A stretch of 64,000 nucleotides of DNA, taken from contig NZ_CP078089.1 of assembly GCF_022701195.1 (NCBI RefSeq), positions 930,001 to 994,000 on the forward strand, given 5' to 3'. How positions within the stretch are numbered: the stretch's first letter is position 1; every line of letters begins with the position of its first letter. This DNA comes from Allobaculum mucilyticum (GTDB taxonomy: Bacteria > Bacillota_I > Bacilli_A > Erysipelotrichales > Erysipelotrichaceae). A program made the translations under genes and the position numbers. Below are positions 56,746 to 64,000 of this stretch, piece by piece. The notes beneath the pieces are model-generated. The model did no database searches. It was not told where the DNA came from and was given only the letters and a program-made list of their open reading frames with translations.

Positions 56746-57414
56746 TCAGTCGTCTGATTTTTCTTCGCACATCGCCCAGAATTCGTCAAGGTGCAGATAG
56801 TCCGGCATGGTCAGAAGAGAATGAGCCTTCTTCTGCTCATAATCCCTCTCATCCGGCGTACAGATCGCAATGCAGGGATATCCGTTATCCCAGGCCGTTT
56901 CCAGCGCATACAGCGCGTCTTCAAACACCATGACTTCATCCTTTGCAAGATTCATAGATTCTCTGGCCAGGTTATACATGGCTGGATCCGTCTTGCCGAT
57001 CGATACGCTTTTGCAGTCAAAAACGCCATCGCACGTCTGTTCGAGGCCATAGCGGCGAAGAACCGAACGGACGCATTCGCCATCTCCTGCTGTTGCGATC
57101 ACAGCCGGAATATTGCGCCGTTCAAGTTCAGCGAGAAACTCCGGAGCTCCGTTAATCATCCGGATCTCATTTGCATAAATTGAACGCAGCTTGGCCAGGA
57201 AAAACGCAAGCATCTCCTCTTCTGTTTTCTGCAGACCAAACCGCTCGATAAACAGCTTTGCCGCATCCTTCAAAGACGCATTTTCCAGCTCTCCAGGTTT
57301 CAGTCCGTCTTCAGGCAGTCCGAGATCCTCCAGACATTCCTGCGCAAACGAATCCCAGATCTGCATGGAATCCAGTATTGTTCCGTCTCCATCGAGAATG
57401 ACGCCTTTAATCAT
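56746..57414 (-). CDS. HAD-IA phosphatase (phosphoglycolate/beta-phosphoglucomutase-like)
   Basis: A 222-aa hydrolase: motif I LDGDGTILDS (nucleophile D8), helical C1 cap (about 15-85), motif II IATAGD, motif III lysine in SIGKTDPAMY, motif IV VFEDALYALETA. The GDGT and EDA wording fits the beta-phosphoglucomutase/phosphatase branch, but the residues that would decide mutase or phosphatase are not diagnostic here. GAGAGGAA precedes the ATG. It faces gdhA tail to tail and is divergent from ogt. Confidence 0.88.
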   Translation of the reverse strand: MIKGVILDGDGTILDSMQIWDSFAQECLEDLGLPEDGLKPGELENASLKDAAKLFIERFGLQKTEEEMLAFFLAKLRSIYANEIRMINGAPEFLAELERRNIPAVIATAGDGECVRSVLRRYGLEQTCDGVFDCKSVSIGKTDPAMYNLARESMNLAKDEVMVFEDALYALETAWDNGYPCIAICTPDERDYEQKKAHSLLTMPDYLHLDEFWAMCEEKSDD

Positions 57415-57561
57415 AGAATTTCCTCTCTTTCTGCCGACTGTCTTTGCCGATCTTCTCTATTATAAAAGACACGCAGCGCTTTTCCCTGCTGCACAGAGAT
57501 CAGTCACCCGCACTGTGTGTCAGAACACTCACTGTTACTCTTGAATCAGGAGGATTTTTTA

Positions 57562-58095
57562 ATGGAACGTTATCTTGAATTCAGCACGCCGATCGGCAGA
57601 CTGTGCCTGATTGCCGATCAGGGTGAAATCATCCGCATCGCTTCTCTGAACGGCAGTTTTCGGCCAGATCCTGCTCAGCTGTCTGAAGACGACCATACAG
57701 ACTGCAGCAGCGAAGATAACCGCAATAATCCCGAATGCGCGCTGCTCGTCGATGCGAAAGAACAGATTCTTGAATACCTGGATGGAAAGCGGAAGTTCTT
57801 CACCTTCCCGATCCATGAAGACGGAACCCCGTTTGCCATCGATGTAAAAGAAGCCGCAAAAACTGTACCCTACGGCCAGACCATCACTTATGAGCAGCTC
57901 GCAAAGAATGCCGGTCATCCCGGAGCATATCGGGCTGCAGCGCGTGTGATGAGTACCAACAAGTTTCCTTTAGTCATCCCATGCCATCGTATTCTTCCCA
58001 AAGACAAGCCAGTTGAGCAGTCCCGGTATTCCTTCTGCGACGGCGCGGCTACCCGTAAATACCTGCTGGATCTTGAACAGAAGAACAGTCAGTGA
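57562..58095 (+). CDS. ogt: Methylated-DNA--protein-cysteine methyltransferase
   Basis: A 177-aa suicide repair protein that takes alkyl groups from O6-alkylguanine onto its own cysteine. The DNA-binding HTH (VPYGQTITYEQLAKNAGHPGA in part) precedes the active-site VIPCHRIL with C141. The N-terminal ribonuclease-H-like domain (MERYLEFSTPIGRLCLIAD) is complete. AGGAGG lies 8 bases before the ATG at 57562; the longer frame upstream lacks a start signal. It is monocistronic. Confidence 0.93.
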   Translation: MERYLEFSTPIGRLCLIADQGEIIRIASLNGSFRPDPAQLSEDDHTDCSSEDNRNNPECALLVDAKEQILEYLDGKRKFFTFPIHEDGTPFAIDVKEAAKTVPYGQTITYEQLAKNAGHPGAYRAAARVMSTNKFPLVIPCHRILPKDKPVEQSRYSFCDGAATRKYLLDLEQKNSQ

Positions 58096-58180
58096 TTTCT
58101 CTGTGCTGATCTGGTCTCTTTCTTCCACCAGTAATCCCATGTTCCAAATATCCCGAAACACATCTGAAACGAAACACATA

Positions 58181-58210
58181 CAGGCGGACAGAATAATTTC
58201 TGTCCGCCTG
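58181..58210. terminator. Perfect hairpin between ogt and the radical SAM gene
   Basis: CAGGCGGACAGA pairs exactly with TCTGTCCGCCTG around a six-base loop. The U content after the stem is low on both strands, so termination strength is uncertain. It sits between two convergent genes. Confidence 0.6.
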
Positions 58211-58282
58211 CTGTTCGTGTACTGACTTTCGGGAGGAGCACTCCCTGAGTGTTTCTTTATGAATGTAGGATTGTATGAATCG

Positions 58283-59752
58283 TTATTTTACGGAAGGTCT
58301 GGAATCAGAGCCTGCATCGTATTCATGAATCTTTCTGTTCAGCTTCGGTACAATTGTCTTCTCGTACTCTTCGCGGGACATGATGTATTCATGCGTTTCT
58401 TTATAAGGAGTATGGTGAGAAATCTTCCACAGACGTTCTGCTTCCGGTTTCCAGTTCTTGGCATACTCTTCTGTTTTTTCAACCAGATGTTCAACAGATT
58501 CCGGAGATTCCAGGTCGGTAGAATGAGCGCCGGAAGCGTGAACCATCTCGCCGATTGCATGCGGGTTTTCCAGCATTGGGCATGGTCTGAGATGGTTGCC
58601 GTTGAATGGCTGATGCTCTTTGTACTGCATGAGCATCGGCGAGCAGAGTCCTTCGAGGATTGTCTTTTCACGGATGTTGGAATCGGAATAGTGAATGAAT
58701 ACGCACGGGTCCATATCGCCATTGGCGTTGATATGGAAGTAGCGGCGTCCGCCGGCGATGCATCCTTGCAGATATTCGCCATCGTTCTGGAAGTCCATCG
58801 GCCAGATCTGTTTGTTTTCACGAATCTCACGGATACGGTGGTACATGAATTCACGCTGTTCAGGAGACGGCAGCAGTTCGACAGCTGCATCGTTTCCTAC
58901 AGGCATATAATGGAAGAACCAGGCGTATTTAACGCCGCGGCTGATCATTTCATCAATAAATTCATCGGATACGATGGAAGGAATATTTTTCGAAGTATAG
59001 CAGCAGCTGATACCGATCGGCAGTTTGTGTTTGTGCAGGATATCCATGGCTTTCAGAACCTTGCCATAGACGCCTTCGCCGCGGCGGAAGTCTGTTGCAT
59101 CTTCAAGACCTTCAACAGAGATAACCGGGAAGAAGTTTTTGACTTCAAGCATATCCTGAGCGAACTGCTCATCAATCAGCGTGCCGTTCGTAAAGGACAT
59201 GAATACGCAGTCGTTATGACGGCGGCAAAGTTCCATCAGGTCTTTCTTGCGGACCAGAGGTTCTCCGCCTGTATAAATATAGAAGTAGACGCCCATGTCT
59301 TTACCCTGGCGGATAATGTCATCGAGCTCTTCGAGGGAAAGGTTCAGCTTGTTTCCGTATTCAGCTGCCCAGCATCCGGTGCAGTGCAGGTTGCAGGCCG
59401 AGGTCGGATCCATCAGGATCGTCCATGGCACGTTGCATCCGTATTCTTCGCGGACTTTCTGCTGTTTTTCCCAGCCGATGAAATTGGCGTTAACTACAAA
59501 GTTTGTAAATGCTTTTTTAATAACTTCCAGATCAACATCATCAAAAACGCTGCACAGCAGCTGGTTCAGATTGTTATCCGGGTCATTGACAACGCGGGTA
59601 ATCGCAGCGCGGGGGCCCGGGAACGATGTGTCGTTGCGCATGACTGTATTGATAAAACTCATCAGACGGGGCAGGTTCTTCTGCGGGTTCCCGTTGATAT
59701 AAGACAGAGCAGTGTTAATCGAAGTTTTTGTAGCGGCTTCTTTGAATCCCAT
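58283..59752 (-). CDS. Radical SAM protein with SPASM-like C-terminus, function unknown
   Basis: A 489-aa enzyme. The radical SAM cluster motif is C120, C124, C127 (SACNLHCTGCWAAEY), followed by the SAM-binding TGGEPLVRKKDLM. The C-terminal part has further cysteines (YLQGCIAGGRRYFHINANGDMDPCVFIHYS in pieces: QGCIAGGRRYFHINANGDM, then DPCVFIHYS, and RPCPMLENP), consistent with a SPASM-type auxiliary Fe-S site. A 100-residue helical N-terminal domain precedes the barrel. No RiPP precursor or partner enzyme is next to it. A 58-aa ferredoxin gene is divergent 550 bases away and could supply electrons. AGGAG precedes the ATG. Confidence 0.88.
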   Translation of the reverse strand: MGFKEAATKTSINTALSYINGNPQKNLPRLMSFINTVMRNDTSFPGPRAAITRVVNDPDNNLNQLLCSVFDDVDLEVIKKAFTNFVVNANFIGWEKQQKVREEYGCNVPWTILMDPTSACNLHCTGCWAAEYGNKLNLSLEELDDIIRQGKDMGVYFYIYTGGEPLVRKKDLMELCRRHNDCVFMSFTNGTLIDEQFAQDMLEVKNFFPVISVEGLEDATDFRRGEGVYGKVLKAMDILHKHKLPIGISCCYTSKNIPSIVSDEFIDEMISRGVKYAWFFHYMPVGNDAAVELLPSPEQREFMYHRIREIRENKQIWPMDFQNDGEYLQGCIAGGRRYFHINANGDMDPCVFIHYSDSNIREKTILEGLCSPMLMQYKEHQPFNGNHLRPCPMLENPHAIGEMVHASGAHSTDLESPESVEHLVEKTEEYAKNWKPEAERLWKISHHTPYKETHEYIMSREEYEKTIVPKLNRKIHEYDAGSDSRPSVK

Positions 59753-60301
59753 AGTATTTACTCCTGTTCCTTAACAACTTGTATAACTTTTAATCTTATT
59801 TCTGACATCCATAATGGTATCCCGACCATTCATAAACTCCATAGACAAACCGGAATATCTGTCGGGACAAACGGATTTGCTTTATTTTATTGACCGGATT
59901 GAGTACCGAAAACATCTTTAGAGCTGTGCTCACTCTATCATTTTCAGACACACTTCTCGCCTGTTTCGCCCGAAAAACGACTGTTCCGCTAACAATACCG
60001 GAATGGATGATTTTCCTGAACCGGCAGGATCGTTTTGTTCCCTGCCCGTACAGAGTGAAGCATACCTGCATGAAACATGAGGGCCCGCGGCAGAGTACGT
60101 ATTTTCTGAACTGTATCTCCGTCCGCCTGCCGAAAGTCCGCGAATGCCTGCATGAGAAGAAAGGGCTTGTTTTCCTGGAGAAAACAGACCGTTCGAATCT
60201 ATATAGTTATCTGTGACTTACTAAAACTGGTCGAAAAAATTTCTGTGTTGTACAGAATTTTCCTATAATGAAAACAACTGATGACGAAAGGAGATCCTCA
60301 A
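59753..60301. other. Divergent intergenic region between radical SAM and ferredoxin genes
   Basis: TATAAT at 60264-60269 with poor -35 (near TTCTGT, 60241-60246) is the likely ferredoxin promoter. The 108-aa frame at 59890 has no family features or ribosome binding site and I do not accept it. Nothing else is supported. Confidence 0.5.
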
Positions 60302-60478
60302 ATGGCTGCTGTTGTTAATGACGATATGTGCATCGGATGCGGAGCTTGCGAAGGAGCTTGCCCAACTGGCGCTATCACTCTTCCTGATGGAAAAGCTGTT
60401 GTAGACGCTGATACCTGCATCGACTGCGGCGCTTGCGTTGGCGTTTGCCCAACTGGCGCTGTAACCCTTGGCGACTAA
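60302..60478 (+). CDS. 2[4Fe-4S] ferredoxin, copy 1
   Basis: A 58-aa clostridial-type ferredoxin with two CxxCxxCxxxCP cluster motifs ([17 protein letters not shown] and [17 protein letters not shown]). It carries low-potential electrons between oxidoreductases. AAAGGAG sits 8 bases before the ATG at 60302; the upstream ATG at 60281 lies in the leader. A second gene at 62499 encodes a product differing at only three residues. It has its own promoter and terminator and is cut off from copy 2 by an IS element. Confidence 0.96.
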   Translation: MAAVVNDDMCIGCGACEGACPTGAITLPDGKAVVDADTCIDCGACVGVCPTGAVTLGD

Positions 60479-60497
60479 TTTTAAACCACACATCTTT

Positions 60498-60521
60498 AAA
60501 GACGGCTTTGGCCGTCTTTTT
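60498..60521 (+). terminator. Terminator of ferredoxin copy 1
   Basis: AAAGACGGC pairs with GCCGTCTTT around a short loop, followed by UUUUUCUUUUU. Confidence 0.9.
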
Positions 60522-60769
60522 CTTTTTGCCTTTTTCTTCCATATCTATCCGGATGAATCTTCGTTATCCGGTGCACAAAAACAGATGCTGACTGGCTCTG
60601 CCTTTTGCGGATTCCCGTTTTTTTCTGTGTCCTGGTTTACGGATTTTCAGTTGATGAATAGATTTTTCTTCCTTTGAATCACAATGTCATTAAGTTAAGG
60701 AGGGATAAAAATCGTATACCCTGTTCATGAGCGTTGTCATTTCTTATATTTTGCGTCTCAGGCATGACG

Positions 60770-60805
60770 AAAAGGATGATTTTCTACCTGTTGAAAAAAT
60801 CATCC
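60770..60805 (-). terminator. Transposase terminator inside the IS
   Basis: On the minus strand GGATGATTTT pairs with AAAATCATCC and is followed by UUUUCG, 26 bases past the transposase stop. Confidence 0.8.
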
Positions 60806-60831
60806 TGATGACTTTTCGGTTTTCAAATCTG

Positions 60832-62142
60832 TCACTTCTTCTTTCTGGTATCAGCTCTTCCTTCTCTGATCGGAGATATCCTGGCCAGAAGAAGATCTTC
60901 CAGTGTACTCAAGCTGATTCTGGCTTTTTTGAACAGCCACTGTTGAATCGTTTTGATGATGAATCCGAAATCTGCCTTCTGCTTGTGCTTTTTGGCCTGA
61001 GCGATGCGCTTCTGGTGCTGACGAGATCTTTCTACCTTGTTGCGCAAACGGGAACAAAGATTGTAGAGAGTCATTTTGGCATAGATCTCTGCCTGGACCA
61101 GATCAAGCTTCCTTGAATGAGTCCATTCAAGATCGGTGTTTCGTTTCAGTCCCCTGAAGCCGACTTCAACCTGCCAGCGCAGACGGTAGATCTGCTTGAT
61201 GTCCTCGGTCCCAAACTCAGCTTCCGACAGATTGGTGCAGACGGTAATGAATGATTCATTCCCTTCGCAGGCAGCTTTGAACCTCACAACCCTGATATTT
61301 AAAGGGAGTTCAGTCGTTTGACCGTCAAATTCAGGCTGCTTCCTGTACGAAGAGATGTACTTATAGACATCCCAATGGTCTTTGACATGCCTGTTGTTTT
61401 TACTGGTCAGAATCACATTGAAAGGAATGTCATACTCTTCTGACTCGGGAGTCTTATAGTACTTGAGAATGCTTGTAGATGATGTCTCGTCTTTGATACG
61501 TATGACAAAAGGGACATGTTCCTTCTGCAGGCGATAGAAAGACATAAGAGCTTCGTATCCCCGATCAGCGATGAAGATGGCTTTCTGAAATGAAGAACGC
61601 TGAGCGAGTTCAAGAAGAGCTGAATCTTCATTCTTCTCAGAGCCGGGTTGAAGCAGCGCGTCAGTAAAGACGGAGTTGAGGGCGTCGAATTCGGCATTCA
61701 AATGAACAAAGTGCCTCTTCTTGCCTTTTTTAGAAGCGCCATAGGTGATGTCATTGTCCTGTTCAGGAAGAACTTGAATCTCGCTTCCATCTACAGCGAG
61801 GAGGCGATAACCCTTGAAGGTTTTAACATCAGAGCTGGAAGTTGCCTTGTTAAACCGATTGAAGACGTTTTTATAAAGTGAAGAGTTGATTTTGGAACGG
61901 GCCTGAGACACAGCAGAGGCTGAAACAGATGATCCGCCCTTAAACAGGATCCAGGGAAAGGAAGCAGCGAGGGATTCCTCTGTCAGCTGAAACGGAAGAA
62001 GGACAAGCTCATGCAGGTCAATCTGCCGCTTACGGGTGAAGGCGGACTGAGAAGTAAAATTGGCAGGGTTCGCCGTTTCTGAGCTGATGATATTGAGGAA
62101 GGTGTTTCTGAAGAAAGAACATTCTTTGGCGATAGCAGTCAT
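60832..62142 (-). CDS. IS4 family transposase
   Basis: A 436-aa DDE transposase: D118 (LLAVDGSEIQV), D193 (IFIADRGYEALM) and E326 in the YREK signature (Y319-R322-E326-K333; YRLRWQVEVGFRGLK). The insertion domain between the second D and the E is beta-rich, as in IS4. The frame is intact, so the copy may be functional. AAAGGAG precedes the ATG, and a GGCTGC/GCAGCC hairpin lies just upstream of it in the leader. Confidence 0.95.
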   Translation of the reverse strand: MTAIAKECSFFRNTFLNIISSETANPANFTSQSAFTRKRQIDLHELVLLPFQLTEESLAASFPWILFKGGSSVSASAVSQARSKINSSLYKNVFNRFNKATSSSDVKTFKGYRLLAVDGSEIQVLPEQDNDITYGASKKGKKRHFVHLNAEFDALNSVFTDALLQPGSEKNEDSALLELAQRSSFQKAIFIADRGYEALMSFYRLQKEHVPFVIRIKDETSSTSILKYYKTPESEEYDIPFNVILTSKNNRHVKDHWDVYKYISSYRKQPEFDGQTTELPLNIRVVRFKAACEGNESFITVCTNLSEAEFGTEDIKQIYRLRWQVEVGFRGLKRNTDLEWTHSRKLDLVQAEIYAKMTLYNLCSRLRNKVERSRQHQKRIAQAKKHKQKADFGFIIKTIQQWLFKKARISLSTLEDLLLARISPIREGRADTRKKK

Positions 62143-62268
62143 AGGGAAAACTCCTTTAAGTTCTCCCCATCGGCTGCGAAGCAGCCGCGCGGCGGCAGAA
62201 ATTTGTCAATAGATTTTTAGAAAAAAGTGAAAAAACTCGAATCATTCGAGATTTGACTTGAAGAGTAG

Positions 62269-62305
62269 AAAAAAGACCACATCATTGCTTAACGCTGATG
62301 TGGTC
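62269..62305 (-). terminator. Insulating terminator at the IS end
   Basis: On the minus strand GACCACATCA pairs with TGATGTGGTC and is followed by six U. It lies between the terminal repeat and the transposase gene, pointing inward, so it would stop transcription entering from flanking DNA. The same hairpin is present in the second copy (63973 onward). Confidence 0.85.
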
Positions 62306-62437
62306 TGAGAAATCTTAACTTAATGACATTGGGCATTCCACCGATCCCGCAACATGCTTCTGACAGAACGTACGTTAGCAGTTAAGCGGCGCTAACCATT
62401 AGACTGTTATTTTCTAGCCAGAATGGGCTAAGGGACT

Positions 62438-62465
62438 TTGAACTTCCGGACAGATTTTCTATAAT
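62438..62465 (+). promoter_or_regulatory. Promoter of ferredoxin copy 2
   Basis: TTGAAC (62438-62443), a 16-base spacer and TATAAT (62460-62465), 33 bases before the ATG. Confidence 0.8.
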
Positions 62466-62498
62466 GTTGAAGTCAGATTCGAAAGGAGAATTTTTAAA

Positions 62499-62675
62499 AT
62501 GGCTGCTATTGTTAACGACGAAATGTGCATTGGATGCGGTGCCTGCGAAGGTGCCTGCCCTACTGGAGCAATCACTCTTCCTGATGGAAAAGCGGTTGTA
62601 GATGCTGATACCTGCATCGACTGCGGTGCCTGCGTAGGCGTATGCCCGACTGGCGCTGTAACTCTTGGCGAGTAA
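62499..62675 (+). CDS. 2[4Fe-4S] ferredoxin, copy 2
   Basis: A 58-aa protein nearly identical to the copy at 60302: three substitutions (V to I at residue 4, D to E at residue 8, D to E at the last residue). Both CxxCxxCxxxCP clusters are intact. AAAGGAG precedes the ATG. The two genes differ mostly at synonymous sites and in their leaders, so the duplication is not brand new and both products are under constraint. It lies between two IS copies, next to the PHP gene. Confidence 0.96.
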   Translation: MAAIVNDEMCIGCGACEGACPTGAITLPDGKAVVDADTCIDCGACVGVCPTGAVTLGE

Positions 62676-62696
62676 TTCACACAATCGATCCAATCC

Positions 62697-62724
62697 AGGC
62701 GATCCGAATATGGATCGCCTTTTT
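62697..62724 (+). terminator. Terminator of ferredoxin copy 2
   Basis: AGGCGATCC pairs with GGATCGCCT around a short loop, followed by UUUUU. Confidence 0.9.
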
Positions 62725-62784
62725 CTATGCCTGTACCTCTATTTCTCTCTTCCGGCGCTGTTCTGACAGCAGCACCGGATACAG

Positions 62785-62805
62785 AAAAAGCTGCCCGAAG
62801 GCAGC
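62785..62805 (-). terminator. Terminator of the PHP gene
   Basis: On the minus strand GCTGCC-ttcg-GGCAGC is followed by five U, 60 bases past the PHP stop. Confidence 0.85.
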
Positions 62806-62864
62806 TTCAAAACGAAAACCAAACCGGAATAAATATATAAACAGGGAAAGTGTTCTCTTCAGTC

Positions 62865-63752
62865 TTACTTCTCAAGAGCAGCAAGAAGAGCCTGCAGATA
62901 CGGAGTACCATCCCGGTCGAGATGATATTCGCCCATGCGGATATCCGGCTTCTTTTCTCCGTGGAAATCGGATCCGCATGTAATCAGCAGATTGTGTTTC
63001 TCGGCGTAGTCTCTGTACCAGTCGATCTGTTCCGGACTGTGATAGTTGGAATAAACCTCAATACCATCGAGACCAGCATCGAGCAGCTCCTGCAGATCGT
63101 CTTCCTTTTTATAGAACGTATTGAACGGATGAGCGAGAACTGCAGTTCCGCCTGCTTCATGTACACGGCGGATGGATTCAATCAGATCCGGGCTTTCAAC
63201 ACGGACATACAGATCGCTTCCCGGCTGGCATCTGTCCCAGTAGAAGTTGACTGGAGCCGGCGAACTGCGGCGTCCGCCTGGCAGATAGTCTTGGAAGTCT
63301 TCAATTTCCTGTGCTTCAGGACGGGCGAAAATATCGTCCATCAGCGTAAACCAGGGGTTCTTGCCGTTTGCTCTGGCGATGATGTCTTCTTCATCAATTT
63401 CCAGGCCGTATTTAGCGATGAGCTTTTCGCAGCGTTTGTGGAAAGAATTGCGGATCGAATCATCTGCACGTTTTCCAAGCGTCGAAAGCCATGGATCATT
63501 CAGATCTGCACCGTAGCTGAGCAGATGAACCGAATACTCGCCATGAAAGAGGGTAGAAACTTCAATCGCCGGAATGACCCGGATTCCCTCTTTTGCGGCA
63601 AGCTCTGTCATTTCTTCCACATTTTCCATTGTGTCATGATCGGAAAGCGCAATCGTCTCCAGGCCGGTGTCTTTAGCCATCGCAACCAGTTCAGCCGGTG
63701 TCAGCTGTCCGTCGCTCGATGCGTCCGAATGCATGTGTAAATCAAATTTCAT
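62865..63752 (-). CDS. PHP-domain phosphoesterase
   Basis: A 295-aa metal-dependent phosphoesterase. Metal-site motifs are intact: FDLHMHSDASSDG (H6, H8), ALSDHDTMENV, IPAIEVS, AVLAHPFNT and TCGSDFHGEKKP. The layout is that of the YciV/RNase AM group, which hydrolyses 3',5'-nucleoside bisphosphates or trims RNA 5' ends; the exact substrate is inferred. AGGAGG precedes the ATG. The gene lies between ferredoxin copy 2 and the second IS copy, so both genes are bracketed by inverted IS copies. Confidence 0.9.
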   Translation of the reverse strand: MKFDLHMHSDASSDGQLTPAELVAMAKDTGLETIALSDHDTMENVEEMTELAAKEGIRVIPAIEVSTLFHGEYSVHLLSYGADLNDPWLSTLGKRADDSIRNSFHKRCEKLIAKYGLEIDEEDIIARANGKNPWFTLMDDIFARPEAQEIEDFQDYLPGGRRSSPAPVNFYWDRCQPGSDLYVRVESPDLIESIRRVHEAGGTAVLAHPFNTFYKKEDDLQELLDAGLDGIEVYSNYHSPEQIDWYRDYAEKHNLLITCGSDFHGEKKPDIRMGEYHLDRDGTPYLQALLAALEK

Positions 63753-63945
63753 AGTGCTCCTCCTCTCAGATCATCAGGACCTGTGTGTTCTGTTCTTCGT
63801 CTGTATTCTGAGTTCTTAATTGCTTTTCTGATTCTTCCGCACCAGCCGTACGGATTTTTTCGCGTTTATCGTAATCCCGGCTGAATGCGAAGTCATAAAT
63901 TTACTTTTCTGCTTTTGGTAAAGCGCTTTCTGTTTGTCAAAACGC

Positions 63946-64000
63946 CAATGTCATTAAGTTAAGATTTCTCAGACCACATCAGCGTTAAGCAGTGATGTGG
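63946..64000 (+). mobile_element. Second IS4-family copy, inverted, cut by window edge
   Basis: From 63946 the plus strand repeats the transposase-proximal end of the IS at 60682-62331: the 18-bp terminal repeat, then ATTTCTCA and the GACCACATCA hairpin, with one base difference seen (AAGCAGTG against AAGCAATG). Orientation is opposite to the first copy. The body lies beyond the window. Confidence 0.9.

Larger units (their letters stand above)
60682..62331 (-). mobile_element. IS4-family insertion sequence, complete copy
   Basis: A 1,650-bp element with perfect 18-bp terminal inverted repeats CAATGTCATTAAGTTAAG (60682-60699 and complement 62314-62331). It contains one intact transposase on the minus strand. 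I see no target duplication at its flanks, so it may have recombined since insertion. A second, inverted copy begins at 63946. Confidence 0.92.

Noticed and set aside
58259-59893. 544-aa plus-strand frame opposite the radical SAM gene
   Set aside because: The minus-strand product has the cluster motif and normal family layout; the plus-strand product has none.
59890-60216. 108-aa plus-strand frame upstream of ferredoxin copy 1
   Set aside because: No ribosome binding site or family feature; it lies in a promoter-bearing intergenic stretch.
58283-60478. RiPP biosynthetic cluster based on the radical SAM/SPASM-like protein
   Set aside because: The only nearby small ORF is a standard ferredoxin; no precursor peptide, protease or exporter is next to it.

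Overview
The window looks like chromosomal DNA of a low-to-mid-GC Bacillota, most likely a gut-dwelling member of the Erysipelotrichia. Supporting signs are AGGAGG-type ribosome binding sites, U-tract intrinsic terminators, a lysine (L-box) riboswitch, the acetylase (DapH) route to diaminopimelate, clostridial 2[4Fe-4S] ferredoxins, and very large secreted glycosidases with FIVAR-type helical repeats. The lineage call is inference: I could read the 16S gene but not align it.

Layout. 1-3.4 kb: truncated dxr, then an ISL3-family element with strong internal hairpins. 3.4-20.9 kb: housekeeping genes (glgP, a DivIC/FtsB-like gene, a MOP flippase coupled to mnmG, nnr, a pair of small unknown genes, a DUF1846 protein, recQ, the riboswitch-controlled dapA-dapB-dapH operon, and a small coiled-coil gene). 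21.4-43.8 kb: an accessory glycan-degradation and surface region. It holds a 1,939-aa GH43 protein, a 1,675-aa GH95 alpha-L-fucosidase and a 1,117-aa GH84 beta-N-acetylglucosaminidase, then a putative lipoprotein and a leucine-rich-repeat/DUF5648 secreted protein; mutY, a HAD phosphatase and a nitrilase-family hydrolase lie among them. 44.0-49.25 kb: a 16S-23S-5S rRNA operon on the minus strand with two promoters and no spacer tRNA. 49.5-53.5 kb: the fruR-fruK-fruA fructose locus, whose upstream DNA is packed with helically phased TTCA/TGAA repeats. 54.2-60.5 kb: rpiB, gdhA, a HAD phosphatase, ogt, a radical SAM/SPASM-like protein and a 58-aa ferredoxin. 60.7-64.0 kb: an IS4-family element, a second near-identical ferredoxin, a PHP phosphoesterase, and the start of a second, inverted copy of the same IS at the window edge.

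How it fits together. Fucosidase, hexosaminidase and exo-galactanase-type enzymes would trim host mucin or arabinogalactan glycans outside the cell. Fructose uptake (FruA/FruK), glycogen phosphorolysis (GlgP) and RpiB feed sugar phosphates into central metabolism. GdhA supplies glutamate and the lysine-repressed dap operon supplies DAP and lysine. The most unusual features are non-coding or architectural: phased operator arrays upstream of fruR, a pair of inverted IS copies bracketing a duplicated ferredoxin and a PHP gene, two modules inserted inside the GH95 N-terminal domain, a C-terminal module shared by all three glycosidases, homopolymeric C/G tracts near surface-protein genes, and a two-copy tandem-hairpin element. 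I found no clear-cut new defence or biosynthetic system and no CRISPR array.
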